A stretch of DNA of 48,441 nt from Bacteroidales bacterium UBA1077 (GTDB taxonomy: Bacteria > Bacteroidota > Bacteroidia > Bacteroidales > UBA932). Position numbers and translations under genes: made by a program. Numbering within the stretch: the first letter of the stretch is position 1; every line of letters begins with the position of its first letter. The stretch covers positions 1-48,441 of the forward strand of contig DCCQ01000039.1 in assembly GCA_002314195.1 (NCBI GenBank). The letters run 5' to 3'. Positions 8,818 through 18,107 of the stretch are shown piece after piece. The notes under the pieces are model-generated. The model was not told where the DNA came from and made no database searches. It saw nothing but the letters and a program-made list of their open reading frames with translations.

Positions 8818-10131
8818 TTATTTACGGGTGAGCGTCTGAAGGTAAGGGAACTGGTTGTTGCCCCATCCGGTGAACTCACCGGCGGACTTACCGCTTGCAT
8901 CAGTCGCCCAAAGGATGAACGAATCAATCTTCATATCTGTCTTGCCGTTATCGACAAACATAAAGTCACCGGTGTCGAGGTTGCGGACAATCTCCATTCC
9001 GTATCCGGTGGTCGTGTCCCAAGTAAGGTTTCCGCCGCCGGAAAGGCTCCATGCGGCAAGCCAGACCGTGTTTGAGCCGTCAGTTCCCAAAGACTGGACA
9101 TTCATAGTAAGACGACCGCGCGCCCTGTCGTAGCCAAGTGTGACATCATGGTCATCCGGGAGGAAACCACTCATGACATAGCCGGTCATAGCCTCGTCCG
9201 GAGTGAGGGAGACATCTGCTGTAAGTTTGCCGTTGTACATACTAAGTTTATAGTCACCCTCGAAATCGGCATAATCAGTATAGTCTTCCGGAAGTTTGCC
9301 GTTGAACATAATGGAACCGTTCGTGAGGATATTGTTGTCAGAGTAATAAAACATCTTGTTGATTGTGCATCCGGCAACCTCAACAGGCTCATAGGTCTTG
9401 ACACCTTCCGGAGTGTACATGAACGGAGCCTCGATAACTATGCGACCTTCCTCATCAACAGATGCATTGGTTTCAGAGGATGCGTTCGGATCGGAATATT
9501 TGAAGGTTATCCTGCGGTTGTTGAAATCAACCGTGCCCGTGACCTCAGTCTCGCCGACCTTTCCGTCAATGATGGCGGCGCGCATGCTCGATGCCATGTC
9601 CGCAACCTTGGCCATGTATGCCGCAGGAGTCAGATCTGAATCGTAAGGATAAAGGTCATAATGATTGCCGGAACGCTTGCCACGAAGTCCTATCTTCTCC
9701 GGGCTGACGCTGGTGATGGTGAACTCAAAGTCACCGCCCTTGGCCTGATACTCGCTCGAGGAAGGAGTGGCGAAGTAGTGAAGAGCGCTGTTGTAGGAGT
9801 CGAAAGAAAGCACGGCGCCATTGTCGGTCGTCAGTTTGTAGACGCTCGTGTAGGAATTATCCGGATCCAACTCGCAAGTCGCGGTCACCTCGGACTCGGA
9901 GAACACAAGGTGATAGGCGTAGCCGCCTTTTGATTGTTTGGAGCCCGGATAATATTCCATGATCCAACCCTTCTCCGCTGAGACCAGAGTGTTTCTGGCC
10001 TGGTCAAGGTAGGCCTGAAGACGCTCGGATGATGACTCCGGGAAAATGTCCGCCTGATCCTTGAGGCATGATTGTGCGGAAAGCAATGAGATTCCGGCAG
10101 CCACGAATGCAAATATTCTATTAATTTTCAT
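8818..10131 (-). CDS. DUF4302 family lipoprotein
   Basis: 437 residues with lipobox LLSAQSC (Cys22). The body matches my recollection of DUF4302: ERLQAYLDQARNTLVSAEKGW near residue 36, WIMEYYPG, and GGYAYHLVFSESEVTA. Proteins of this family are usually encoded next to SusC/SusD and a zinc metallohydrolase lipoprotein, exactly as here. Their function is unknown; the WIMEYYPGS segment and beta-rich C-terminus suggest a surface-exposed binding or scaffold protein. Fourth gene of the SusCD operon, 16 bases after the metallohydrolase. Confidence 0.8.
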   Translation of the reverse strand: MKINRIFAFVAAGISLLSAQSCLKDQADIFPESSSERLQAYLDQARNTLVSAEKGWIMEYYPGSKQSKGGYAYHLVFSESEVTATCELDPDNSYTSVYKLTTDNGAVLSFDSYNSALHYFATPSSSEYQAKGGDFEFTITSVSPEKIGLRGKRSGNHYDLYPYDSDLTPAAYMAKVADMASSMRAAIIDGKVGETEVTGTVDFNNRRITFKYSDPNASSETNASVDEEGRIVIEAPFMYTPEGVKTYEPVEVAGCTINKMFYYSDNNILTNGSIMFNGKLPEDYTDYADFEGDYKLSMYNGKLTADVSLTPDEAMTGYVMSGFLPDDHDVTLGYDRARGRLTMNVQSLGTDGSNTVWLAAWSLSGGGNLTWDTTTGYGMEIVRNLDTGDFMFVDNGKTDMKIDSFILWATDASGKSAGEFTGWGNNQFPYLQTLTRK

Positions 10132-10147
10132 AATCTGATCACCTGTT

Positions 10148-11047
10148 TTATCTTACCGTTAAATCATTTAGGTCAACCTTGCCTTGCACCACATCGCTCT
10201 GGCGACGGATGATGACGGAGCGGAGCCTGTCAAGGTCTATTGACCATGAATTCTTCATGTAATCCTTGACAATCTGAAGCTTGGCGCTGATCAACTTGGA
10301 GGCGTCACTGCCGGCCTCCTCGAGCTGCGCATCCCAATACTCCTGGGTATTCGTCACGTAGATTGACATCATCTCAGCGAAATCCTCCTCGTCAGAATGC
10401 TGGGCGTAAGCACTGATGAAGCCGTTTTTAAGATACTCTGTGACATAAGGATCCTCACTCCAGCTGTCCGCCACATAACTGGATCCTGTTATCTGGGCGA
10501 AATCCGTCGGATAGTCCTTGGTCTGATTGAGGATGTGAGTGAACTCATGGTGGATCGTCTTGATGTAGTAGCGGTTTAGAGCCTCTGATCCCTGCTTGAG
10601 CATGTAACTCAGATAATTCACTCCGGAAAGGAGAACCTTCTTACCTCCCTCAGCTGTTCCAAGAATGTACGTTCCGTTGTTTCGGTACTCGAACTCACCG
10701 ATGAGGAAGAACATCTTAGGGAAATACTCTCTGGTGAAGTCCACCCCGGCGACCTCATCATAGGTGTCGATGCAGAGATACTTCACAAGGTGAGCCATGA
10801 TGACAGCCTCGTCATAGTCTGCGGGAACTGTGTAATAGTTCATGTCAGACTCGTTCAGTTCGAAGCGGTACTTGAAGTCAATGTTGTAAGGCTTGACGTA
10901 ATTGTCATTCAGCCAATTGTCCAATTCAGTCGCGGGAGCCGTCTCAACCTTTATGACACTGTTCGGGTTAAGGTCATCTTTCTGGCAAGCAGAAAACGAC
11001 AGAACAGAAAAAACTGCGATTGATAGATATGTAATGATTTTTTTCAT
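10148..11047 (-). CDS. Substrate import-associated zinc metallohydrolase lipoprotein
   Basis: 299 residues, lipobox LSFSAC (Cys21). The zinc site is TIHHEFTHILNQ: His167, Glu168 and His171 of an HExxH motif. A later acidic stretch (HSDEEDFAEMMSIYV, about 217-231) supplies the likely third ligand, as in gluzincins. The family is defined by co-occurrence with TonB-dependent SusC/SusD importers (TIGR04549-type, from memory). It probably trims a peptide or amide substrate at the outer membrane before or during import. It follows susD by 20 bases. Confidence 0.85.
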   Translation of the reverse strand: MKKIITYLSIAVFSVLSFSACQKDDLNPNSVIKVETAPATELDNWLNDNYVKPYNIDFKYRFELNESDMNYYTVPADYDEAVIMAHLVKYLCIDTYDEVAGVDFTREYFPKMFFLIGEFEYRNNGTYILGTAEGGKKVLLSGVNYLSYMLKQGSEALNRYYIKTIHHEFTHILNQTKDYPTDFAQITGSSYVADSWSEDPYVTEYLKNGFISAYAQHSDEEDFAEMMSIYVTNTQEYWDAQLEEAGSDASKLISAKLQIVKDYMKNSWSIDLDRLRSVIIRRQSDVVQGKVDLNDLTVR

Positions 11048-11067
11048 ATTCCTGTCAATTTTTGATT

Positions 11068-12651
11068 TTAGTTTCTCGGGTTCGGAGTGTATCCGGCGTC
11101 CACAACTTTCTTAGGAATCTGTATGGCGCGTCTTTCGTCATCCACCTTCAGGACATCACCAGCGGTGCGAGGATTGCCGTCCGCACCCATGACACGCCTC
11201 TGGATCTCGATGCCGTAACGCTTGACATCGAACCACCTGAGTCCTTGGGCATAAGAATCTACCCTCTTGAGGAGCAGGCAAAAGTGAATCATGTTTTCCT
11301 GAAGTTCCGAAGGATTCTCAAGGAACGGAGCGTTAAGTTTCTTCTTGACGGTGGAAGCCAATGCCGTTGAATAAGGAATATCCTTCATGAGATTGTTGAT
11401 CTCCTCGGCGCTGAGGTTCCAATCCGTCTTTGAAATGTTGGACAGCCAAAGGTTCATGTCAGCCACGGCGGAGTCATATTCCTTGAGAAGGATTTTGGCC
11501 TCTGCCCTCTCAAGAAGGACCTCATCTGTGGTGAAGGCCGGATAAACCGTTCTGTAGAAACCGATTTGGGCGACAGGATCTGAGAATTCGAACAGGTAAG
11601 GCAACTTCCAGAAAGTGGTCTTATCGTGGTTCGAGCCTTGGTAGATATGCATCGGCACAGCGAAGAATGATCTGTTGTCCTTTCCCAAAAGGGTCGCCAG
11701 AGCGATTCCGGTCTCGTTTGTGGCAAGGTAATTACCGGCGGCATATTTTGAATATGTTGAATAAGGTCCTGTAAAGCAAAGGCCCATCTTTGAATATGCC
11801 GTGATCAGCAGCAGATTTGCAGACAGTGTCGCGTCAATGAAATGGTTGGTGATCACCTCGTCATCCTGAGTCATAGTAGCCTGTGTCCTCCAGTCGCGGA
11901 GCATCGTCGACGGAGCGCTTCCCAGACAGGCGTCAGCGTACTTGACAGCCTCCTCGGGTTTCTCGTAGAAGAGATAGAAACGCGTGGCGAAAGCGTAGGC
12001 GGCCTTCTGGTTGAAGTGGTACTTAGGCACAGTATAGTAACTGTCGCTGACAAGCGGGAGGGCCTTCTGGAGATCCTGATCGATCTTTGCATAGATTTGA
12101 GCCACAGACTCTCTCTCGTACTTAGGGTTAAGGCCTTGCTCAGGAGCGCTCATGTAAGTGACACCGAGTTTCTGATCCGCTGTCGCCTCAGTGTAGGCCT
12201 GACAGAACATGTTCACTAGCACGAAATGGCTGTAGGCGCGGCAAAGAAGAGCCTCAGCAAGTTCCGGTTCATAGCCAACGGCATCCGGCCCTGCCATATT
12301 ATTGATAGCATCTATGGCCTGGTTGGCCGCGGCGATGGCGGAATATGAGGATTGCCAGATGTTCTCCGGATCCTCATTGTCTGTGTCGGTGACATCTTTC
12401 CATGCGTAAACCTCATCTATAAAAAGATCCGTATTAGGATTCTCTGTGCCGAAGTCATCGACATTGTCCGAGGAGAACTCGCTGACAAGCAGATAGTCTG
12501 TCTCTGGGTAAGCGGACACCAGCAAGGCTCGGATTTTCTCCTGGCTGTCAAGCTCCGTCCTGTTGTCAGGCATTACATCCAGAAACTTGTCGCATGAGAC
12601 AAGACCGAAAGCGACCGCCGCGATGGTTATTATGGAATATTTGTTTTTCAT
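11068..12651 (-). CDS. SusD/RagB-family nutrient-binding outer-membrane lipoprotein
   Basis: 527 residues, lipobox AFGLVSC (Cys20) followed by DKFLDVMPDNRTELDS, the standard SusD opening. The TPR-rich middle (YSHFVLVNMFCQAYT, KALPLVSDSYYTVPKYHFNQKAAYAFATRFYL) and the C-terminal GLRWFDVKRYGIEIQRR followed by IQIPKKVVDAGYTPNPRN are typical. It forms the lid of the SusC transporter. It lies 17 bases after the SusC gene. The substrate is not fixed by the sequence; the metallohydrolase context favours a peptide (RagAB-like) over a glycan. Confidence 0.93.
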   Translation of the reverse strand: MKNKYSIITIAAVAFGLVSCDKFLDVMPDNRTELDSQEKIRALLVSAYPETDYLLVSEFSSDNVDDFGTENPNTDLFIDEVYAWKDVTDTDNEDPENIWQSSYSAIAAANQAIDAINNMAGPDAVGYEPELAEALLCRAYSHFVLVNMFCQAYTEATADQKLGVTYMSAPEQGLNPKYERESVAQIYAKIDQDLQKALPLVSDSYYTVPKYHFNQKAAYAFATRFYLFYEKPEEAVKYADACLGSAPSTMLRDWRTQATMTQDDEVITNHFIDATLSANLLLITAYSKMGLCFTGPYSTYSKYAAGNYLATNETGIALATLLGKDNRSFFAVPMHIYQGSNHDKTTFWKLPYLFEFSDPVAQIGFYRTVYPAFTTDEVLLERAEAKILLKEYDSAVADMNLWLSNISKTDWNLSAEEINNLMKDIPYSTALASTVKKKLNAPFLENPSELQENMIHFCLLLKRVDSYAQGLRWFDVKRYGIEIQRRVMGADGNPRTAGDVLKVDDERRAIQIPKKVVDAGYTPNPRN

Positions 12652-12668
12652 ATATCTTTCCCTCCTGA

Positions 12669-15600
12669 TTAAAGACCGATTTTCAAAGTGAATGTGAACT
12701 GTTTAGGAACAGGAACGGCCACACCGCCGGTGTTGAAGAACTCCGGATCCTGACCGTTGAGCTTGCTGTCGGCGTAGATAAGGAACAAGTTGGTCGCCTG
12801 AACCTTGAGTGACAGTGAATTAAGTTTAATCTTCTCAATCCACTTCCTCGGGAAGTCGTAAGAAAGCGAGATCTCCTTCATACGGATGAAATCACCTCTG
12901 GCGATACGCTCAGTCGAGTAGTTGTAGGCACTGTAAGCCCTACGGAGGTTCGTATCCTGTCTGTTCTGCCATACACTGGCAATGACCGGAACCCTTGTCC
13001 TGTTCTCGTCCCCGGAAACAGTCCAACGGTTGGCAAACTCCTTAGGCATGGAATCCAGATCATTGTAGGTGTTGCTGAAGACAGGGTCAAGACGGATAAC
13101 GTTTCCGAACGAGTAAGTCATGAACACATTGAAACGGAAGCCGTAAAACTCGAAGATATTGCCGAGTGATCCGACATCGGTAGGATCAGCGTTTCCGGAA
13201 TATTTGAGCCACTTGGAAAGGCCCTCGGCGTCAGAATACTGAAAGTTGATGCCGCTCACAGTCGTTTCGCCAGACTCATTGATGAATGTCGGGAAACCAT
13301 CAGAGTTAAGACCTTCGAACGGAATGGAGAATATTCCCCTGACAGGATAACCCTCCTGCGCGAATCCATTGCCGGTGATGAGGTCGATGGCGCGCATGGT
13401 CGTCTTAAGGTTGGTCACCTCATTGTGAGTATGAGAGTAGATGAAGTTGGTTGTCCATGAGAAGTTCTTCTTCACAATGTTCTTGGTGGTGAGGGAAAGT
13501 TCGACACCATTTGATTTCATGGAGGCTATGTTTCCGAGTTTCTCGACCTGACCACCATTACCTTGGGTGTTGACGACACCGATAAGGTCATAGTTGTCAC
13601 GCGTGAACCAATCGAGGGTGAAGTTGATGCGGTTGTCAATGAAGCCGGTCTCCAGGCCGAGATTCAACTCCTTCTTCTTCTCGTAGGTAAGGTCTGTGTT
13701 CGCCAGGTCAGCGATGTAAAGCATTGACTCCTTTACTGATGTGAAAGGCCTCCATGGATTCTTTGAAGAAATCACAACAGCTGAGTTCGTGACATCGGAA
13801 GGACCTCTGTCCGCTGTAAGTGAATATGATGCCTTGAGAGAAAGGTGGGAGATAGCATTGAGCGGCTTCATCCATTCCTCCTCATGAAGGTTCCATGCAC
13901 AGGAAATGTTCCATGTTGGAAGCCAGCGTGCCTGACGGCTCTTTCCGAGTTTGTTGGTACCCTCATAACGGATAGTTCCGTTGAGAGTGTAGCGGCCCAT
14001 GTAGGAATATGTGCCGTTGGCGAAGAACGCGGCGGAACGGACATGAGTGTTGGTCATGGTATAGTAGTCGCTGTTCTCCTCATTACCCTTCTTGAACACG
14101 TTGTAGTTGTAGTTTGGAGTCTCGCCCATGCTGTACTGGATGCCCCACGCGCGGAACCAGGTTCCATGACGCTCGGTGCTGTTGATCTCAGTACCGCCGA
14201 ACAGGTTGACAATGTGCTTCTGCGCGAATGTCTCACTGTAGTTTGCAGTGGCGCGGAAATCCCAACCGAGCAATGAGTTGTCGGTTCTCTCATAGATGCC
14301 ACCCTTAGGAAGAACCGAAATCGGCAACGCGTAAGGGTTGTCCGGATCCTTGTAAAGGAATGGGTTGCTGTCCCTGATGGTAGCGGTGTCCATCGCACGA
14401 TAAGCGAGAGACTGGTTGGAATCATCAAGAATATTATGCTCCTGAGATGAAACCGTGTACTTGACAGCAGTGAGAGCACTGAGTTCCAATTGTTTGAAAG
14501 GTTTGGCCTTCAATTCTCCTTGAATACGCACGTCCGTGACACCGAGATCTATGTAGTTGTTGTCCAGTTCATGCAAGATGTTGAACGGAGCATAGTTCCT
14601 GGTGTAGAACTCGTTGGCGTCAAGCGCACGGGAGGTGTTGAGCGCATAGGAGTAAGGGTTGATGTCAAAGTCTCGTTTCACTTCTCCTGAGACTACATCC
14701 ATTGTCTGGCCAAGGGTTCCAGGCGCGCGCTGCTTACGGAAAGAAGCGTTGCTGATGAGGTTGAACGAGAATATGTCGTGGAACTTGAATGTCGTGTTGA
14801 GGTTCCCGGTGTAACGGGAAACGGAACTCTGCTGGGTCCAACCCGGGTCCTGCATCACTGAAAGCGACGCATAATAGGTTGCATTCTCAGATCCTCCCGA
14901 GGCGCTCAACGAATGGTTGCTCTGGATGGCATTGCTGAAAAGCACGTCGAACCAGTCGGTGTTCCTGTACTCCGCGGCCCGCAGGTACTCCGCCCTGGCA
15001 GCAGCCGTGTTGGCGAGACCGAACTTGCCGGAAGTCTTGTCATACTGGCCGATCAATTGGTACATCTTTCCATAGACTCCGCTGTCTGAGGCGTTGGCCA
15101 AAGAGGCATAGTTAAGATAGCCCTTCTGCTGGAGTTCCTGGTAGATTTCCATCTGATCCTGAGAGTTCATTATGTTGAACGTGCTGTAAGACGGCTTGAG
15201 CCTTGTCGTGAATTCTCCTGTGTAATTGAGCCTGAACGATCCCGCGCGGCCCTTCTTGGTCGTCACGACAATAACGCCGGCCATAGCCCTCGCTCCGTAG
15301 ATTGATGTCGCGGAGCCATCTTTCAGGATGTCGAACGACTCGATGTCATCGGAGTTGAGCCCGGCAATCGCGGAAGAGATAAGCGTGGAAGCGTCACCTG
15401 AGGAAAGCTGGTCGGCACTGACATCCACAACATCCTCCATGATCACGCCATCGACAACCCAAAGCGGCTTTGATGAGCCGTAAATGGAAGTGGCGCCACG
15501 CACACGGATCTTAGGAGCCGTTCCGAAAGTTCCTGACACATTCTGGACGGACACACCGGCCACACGTCCTTCAAGGGAGCGACTGACATCGGTGAGACCA

Positions 15601-16001
15601 TCAATCTTCGCCGATTCCGCGTCCAGTTTGGCGGTGGAACCAGTGAAAAGACGACGGTCCATTTTCTGCATACCTGTGACCACAACCCCTTCAAGAACCT
15701 GGGAGTCCGGGGTCAAGGCCACGTTGATTGTGGTCTTGCCTTTGACGGCCACCTCTTTCTGCTCATATCCCATTGACGAGAAGATGAGCGTACCGTCGCT
15801 TGGCACGGGGATTGAATAACGTCCGTCGGCATCGCTGCTTCCTCCCTTAGAGGAGCCTTTGACCTGGCAGAACGCAAATGGAATAGGTTCACCCGTTGAA
15901 GCATCGGTAACGACACCGGACACAGAAATGTTCTGCGCCGTCATAGTGACAGCCAAGAACAGGGAGATCACTACGAGAAAAAATCTGTTTTTTTTCATCA
16001 A
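12669..16001 (-). CDS. SusC/RagA-family TonB-dependent outer-membrane transporter
   Basis: 1110 residues. Signal peptide (MMKKNRFFLVVISLFLAVTM...AQ), then a carboxypeptidase-regulatory-like domain (VSGVVTDASTGEPIPFAFCQV, about 26-100), TonB box region (LEGVVVTGMQ, about 106), plug domain with IRVRGATSIYG and PLWVVDGVI, then KDGSATSIYGARAMAGVIVVTTK, the SusC signature. A large barrel ends in FTLKIGL. There is no N-terminal STN domain, so it should not signal to an anti-sigma factor. It is first in a six-gene operon whose cargo includes a metallohydrolase. I see no TAnnTTTG box within the 386 bases upstream. Confidence 0.95.
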   Translation of the reverse strand: MMKKNRFFLVVISLFLAVTMTAQNISVSGVVTDASTGEPIPFAFCQVKGSSKGGSSDADGRYSIPVPSDGTLIFSSMGYEQKEVAVKGKTTINVALTPDSQVLEGVVVTGMQKMDRRLFTGSTAKLDAESAKIDGLTDVSRSLEGRVAGVSVQNVSGTFGTAPKIRVRGATSIYGSSKPLWVVDGVIMEDVVDVSADQLSSGDASTLISSAIAGLNSDDIESFDILKDGSATSIYGARAMAGVIVVTTKKGRAGSFRLNYTGEFTTRLKPSYSTFNIMNSQDQMEIYQELQQKGYLNYASLANASDSGVYGKMYQLIGQYDKTSGKFGLANTAAARAEYLRAAEYRNTDWFDVLFSNAIQSNHSLSASGGSENATYYASLSVMQDPGWTQQSSVSRYTGNLNTTFKFHDIFSFNLISNASFRKQRAPGTLGQTMDVVSGEVKRDFDINPYSYALNTSRALDANEFYTRNYAPFNILHELDNNYIDLGVTDVRIQGELKAKPFKQLELSALTAVKYTVSSQEHNILDDSNQSLAYRAMDTATIRDSNPFLYKDPDNPYALPISVLPKGGIYERTDNSLLGWDFRATANYSETFAQKHIVNLFGGTEINSTERHGTWFRAWGIQYSMGETPNYNYNVFKKGNEENSDYYTMTNTHVRSAAFFANGTYSYMGRYTLNGTIRYEGTNKLGKSRQARWLPTWNISCAWNLHEEEWMKPLNAISHLSLKASYSLTADRGPSDVTNSAVVISSKNPWRPFTSVKESMLYIADLANTDLTYEKKKELNLGLETGFIDNRINFTLDWFTRDNYDLIGVVNTQGNGGQVEKLGNIASMKSNGVELSLTTKNIVKKNFSWTTNFIYSHTHNEVTNLKTTMRAIDLITGNGFAQEGYPVRGIFSIPFEGLNSDGFPTFINESGETTVSGINFQYSDAEGLSKWLKYSGNADPTDVGSLGNIFEFYGFRFNVFMTYSFGNVIRLDPVFSNTYNDLDSMPKEFANRWTVSGDENRTRVPVIASVWQNRQDTNLRRAYSAYNYSTERIARGDFIRMKEISLSYDFPRKWIEKIKLNSLSLKVQATNLFLIYADSKLNGQDPEFFNTGGVAVPVPKQFTFTLKIGL

Positions 16002-16310
16002 TACTTCGTTTTATATAACATTTACACTACTGACTCAAAGAATAAGTTCACCCACCCAAGGTTCACTATATTCATATAATAAAATTGATTCTAAGGCTCA
16101 CTGTTATGGGGGAATAGTGTGAGGCCGGCTAGGAATCCGATGTAAATATTGCAATTATTTCTTTCAATTACAAATTCATGTCAGATGCCTTCTGATTAAC
16201 CTTTTTGACCATTTCCAGCCAACATCATTACAAATTCTAAGCGTTCCTCGCCATGTATTAAAATCTGACTTTCAGGTAAATCATTTTAAGATTTATAATC
16301 ATTATTTTCA
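16002..16310. other. Intergenic leader region upstream of the SusC gene
   Basis: AT-rich, no gene seen. On the minus strand it should hold the promoter and leader of the SusCD operon, but no TAnnTTTG box with proper spacing was found. A 7-bp hairpin (CACTGTT at 16099-16105, AATAGTG at 16113-16119, one G-T pair, loop ATGGGGG) lies about 100 bases before the start codon. It may be part of a structured leader or nothing. Confidence 0.5.
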
Positions 16311-16366
16311 AAAAAAAATATCTGGAGAGGAACTACTGGACAGATTGTCCGCTGTTCCTCTCCAGA
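16311..16366 (-). terminator. Strong terminator after the HExxH lipoprotein gene
   Basis: A 13-bp perfect inverted repeat (16321-16333 and 16354-16366; arms TCTGGAGAGGAAC and its complement) with an inner GGACA/TGTCC stem. On the minus strand it is followed by a T-rich run (TATTTTTTTT, 16320-16311). It separates the gene at 16388-17962 from the SusCD operon. Confidence 0.85.
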
Positions 16367-16387
16367 ATACACTAACCCATATATGGG

Positions 16388-17962
16388 CTACCTGCCATAC
16401 TTTTTGAATACTTTGTTGATCAATACCGTCTTGTCCGCCTGATTCTCCAGAAAGGATGCTTTCAGTGACTTTATGTCATTGGTGTAATACCCAAGGTTGG
16501 CGCAGATGTCGGAGCGCCTTATGCCACCGGCCTCCAATTCCGAGAAGATCTGCGGCTTGAACCAGTACTCCAGCCCGTCAGCATGATTCTTTCCGTAACG
16601 CTCTTTCATCAAAGCGTTCTCCATGTAATAAGCCCACATCTCTCCGACCTCGCAAAAACCCGCGTTCTCTCCGCTGCCTGTGCCATAGCAATCCCCTGTG
16701 GAGATGTATGACGTGAGAATGTAAGTGGCGTACTTCCGCCAATAATCCGTACCGGCCTTGCTGAAATGACTGGCATGGGCCATCTCATGCACTGTGGTTG
16801 AGTACAATGCGGCATAGTCTCCGTTCTTGTCCTTTGAGCCTATGGTGATGTCAGGCGCGAACAGGCGCACAATAGAGACATACTTTCCGATGTACTTACT
16901 GACCAGCTTGTTGTCAAGCAAAGCGCCGTGATGCATCATCAGAGTGCTGGATGGTCTGAGAATATTCAGAATCCAGAACCGCAGATTCTTCGGCGGCATG
17001 GTCACGCCCGAGGCCTGACACTTTTTGTAATAGTCGTAGGCCGCGTTGTTGACAACACACCTGCGGAACAGCGTGGCGTCAGAATTCTTGTCCACGTTGT
17101 AGTCTTTGCCCGCTGATGACCCTTTTCCGATTGAGGAGATAGACGCCGGGATAAGAATCAGGTTCAAACCGATGGAGAATCCAACTTTGTTCTTGAAGCA
17201 GATCCGGTAGCGCGGCTTTGCCGAGAACTTTCTGGAGAACGCATAGTTGCCGTTCTCATCCGTGTAGGTGGTCGCGATCTTGACAAAAACATTGGCAACC
17301 ATCTTGACTCCGGCGACACCGACTGTTTTCCTGCTCTTCAGGTTGTCATCGACAATCGTGATTCTTCCCGATGGTTTGGACCTGGCCCTCGTGACAGGTT
17401 CGAGCAGCGCGGCGTTGTCCGTGATTTCGAAAGCCTTTCTCTCAACCGCATCCATGTCAAGGCCTTCCAGTCCCCTGGTGGCAACGCCGTCATCAGGGAT
17501 GAAACATTCGTCAAGAACCTCGTGACGGATTCCATCCGGAAAATCAAAGTCCTGAGGCACCACCGCGTACTGCCATGTTATCTCATCATCCGGCACTGAC
17601 GGGTCATGATAATAGTCTCCGTCACGTACTATCTCACAGTCCATCGGATGGTCGAACATCTCCAGTCCGAGATCCGAAAGGCGGTTCAGTTCAAGAGTGT
17701 CCTTAGGCAGGAAGCGGACATAGTAGTCTGTCGCGCTGACATCCACGGCCCCCCTTGTCGGGTACAAAGCCGCCAAAGCCTTGCCCACATTTGCCACGGA
17801 ATAGGGATTCTCAAGCCTGCGTCCCAATTCAATCATGTCATGAGCCACAACCTCCATACTTTCCTTTGTGCTGACAGGATCGACCTCCACCGGAGATCCA
17901 CCCTCCTTGCTGCACGACGCCAGCACCAAAGCCGGCAGCATCATTTTGAAGAACCATTTCAT
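16388..17962 (-). CDS. Putative zinc metallopeptidase lipoprotein with CarboxypepD-regulatory-like domain
   Basis: 524 residues, lipobox ALVLASC (Cys17). Residues about 195-275 form a prealbumin-like carboxypeptidase-regulatory domain (GRITIVDDN..., TYTDENGNYAFSRKF). The zinc site TTVHEMAHASHF has His392, Glu393 and His396; GFCEVGEMWAYYME (436-449) carries the likely third ligand Glu438 or Glu441. This arrangement (HExxH plus Glu about 45 residues on) is that of gluzincin peptidases. Own promoter box and terminator, so it is separate from the SusCD operon but lies next to it, adding a third peptidase-like gene to the region. Family name not recognised. Confidence 0.7.
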   Translation of the reverse strand: MKWFFKMMLPALVLASCSKEGGSPVEVDPVSTKESMEVVAHDMIELGRRLENPYSVANVGKALAALYPTRGAVDVSATDYYVRFLPKDTLELNRLSDLGLEMFDHPMDCEIVRDGDYYHDPSVPDDEITWQYAVVPQDFDFPDGIRHEVLDECFIPDDGVATRGLEGLDMDAVERKAFEITDNAALLEPVTRARSKPSGRITIVDDNLKSRKTVGVAGVKMVANVFVKIATTYTDENGNYAFSRKFSAKPRYRICFKNKVGFSIGLNLILIPASISSIGKGSSAGKDYNVDKNSDATLFRRCVVNNAAYDYYKKCQASGVTMPPKNLRFWILNILRPSSTLMMHHGALLDNKLVSKYIGKYVSIVRLFAPDITIGSKDKNGDYAALYSTTVHEMAHASHFSKAGTDYWRKYATYILTSYISTGDCYGTGSGENAGFCEVGEMWAYYMENALMKERYGKNHADGLEYWFKPQIFSELEAGGIRRSDICANLGYYTNDIKSLKASFLENQADKTVLINKVFKKYGR

Positions 17963-17988
17963 TGTTCAGTTGGTTTTTAGTTACGGTG

Positions 17989-17996
17989 CAAAGGTA
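17989..17996 (-). promoter_or_regulatory. Promoter -7 box for the HExxH lipoprotein gene
   Basis: TACCTTTG on the minus strand, 27 bases upstream of the start codon. The -33 element is weak (TTTC about 20 bases upstream). It is divergent from the phosphatase promoter at 18076-18083. Confidence 0.5.
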
Positions 17997-18075
17997 GAGG
18001 GAACTATCCGTGGATTGAAATATTCAACGGCTAAGTGAAGAATCGGCATTCCTTGGCAATTCAAGGGCTATTTTT

Positions 18076-18083
18076 TATCTTTG
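18076..18083 (+). promoter_or_regulatory. Promoter -7 box for the histidine phosphatase gene
   Basis: TATCTTTG matches TAnnTTTG; TTGG at 18053-18056, 19 bases upstream, is a plausible -33 element. The box overlaps a possible in-frame TTG codon at 18081, which shows that translation must start further down, at ATG 18108. Confidence 0.6.
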
Positions 18084-18107
18084 CGTACAACAAAAATTGA
18101 GAAAAAC

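Noticed and set aside
16002..16387. ECF sigma / anti-sigma pair controlling the SusC gene
   Set aside because: No such genes are encoded near it, and SusC lacks an STN domain.
18081..18107. TTG start for the phosphatase
   Set aside because: It falls within the promoter box TATCTTTG; ATG 18108 gives a normal signal peptide.
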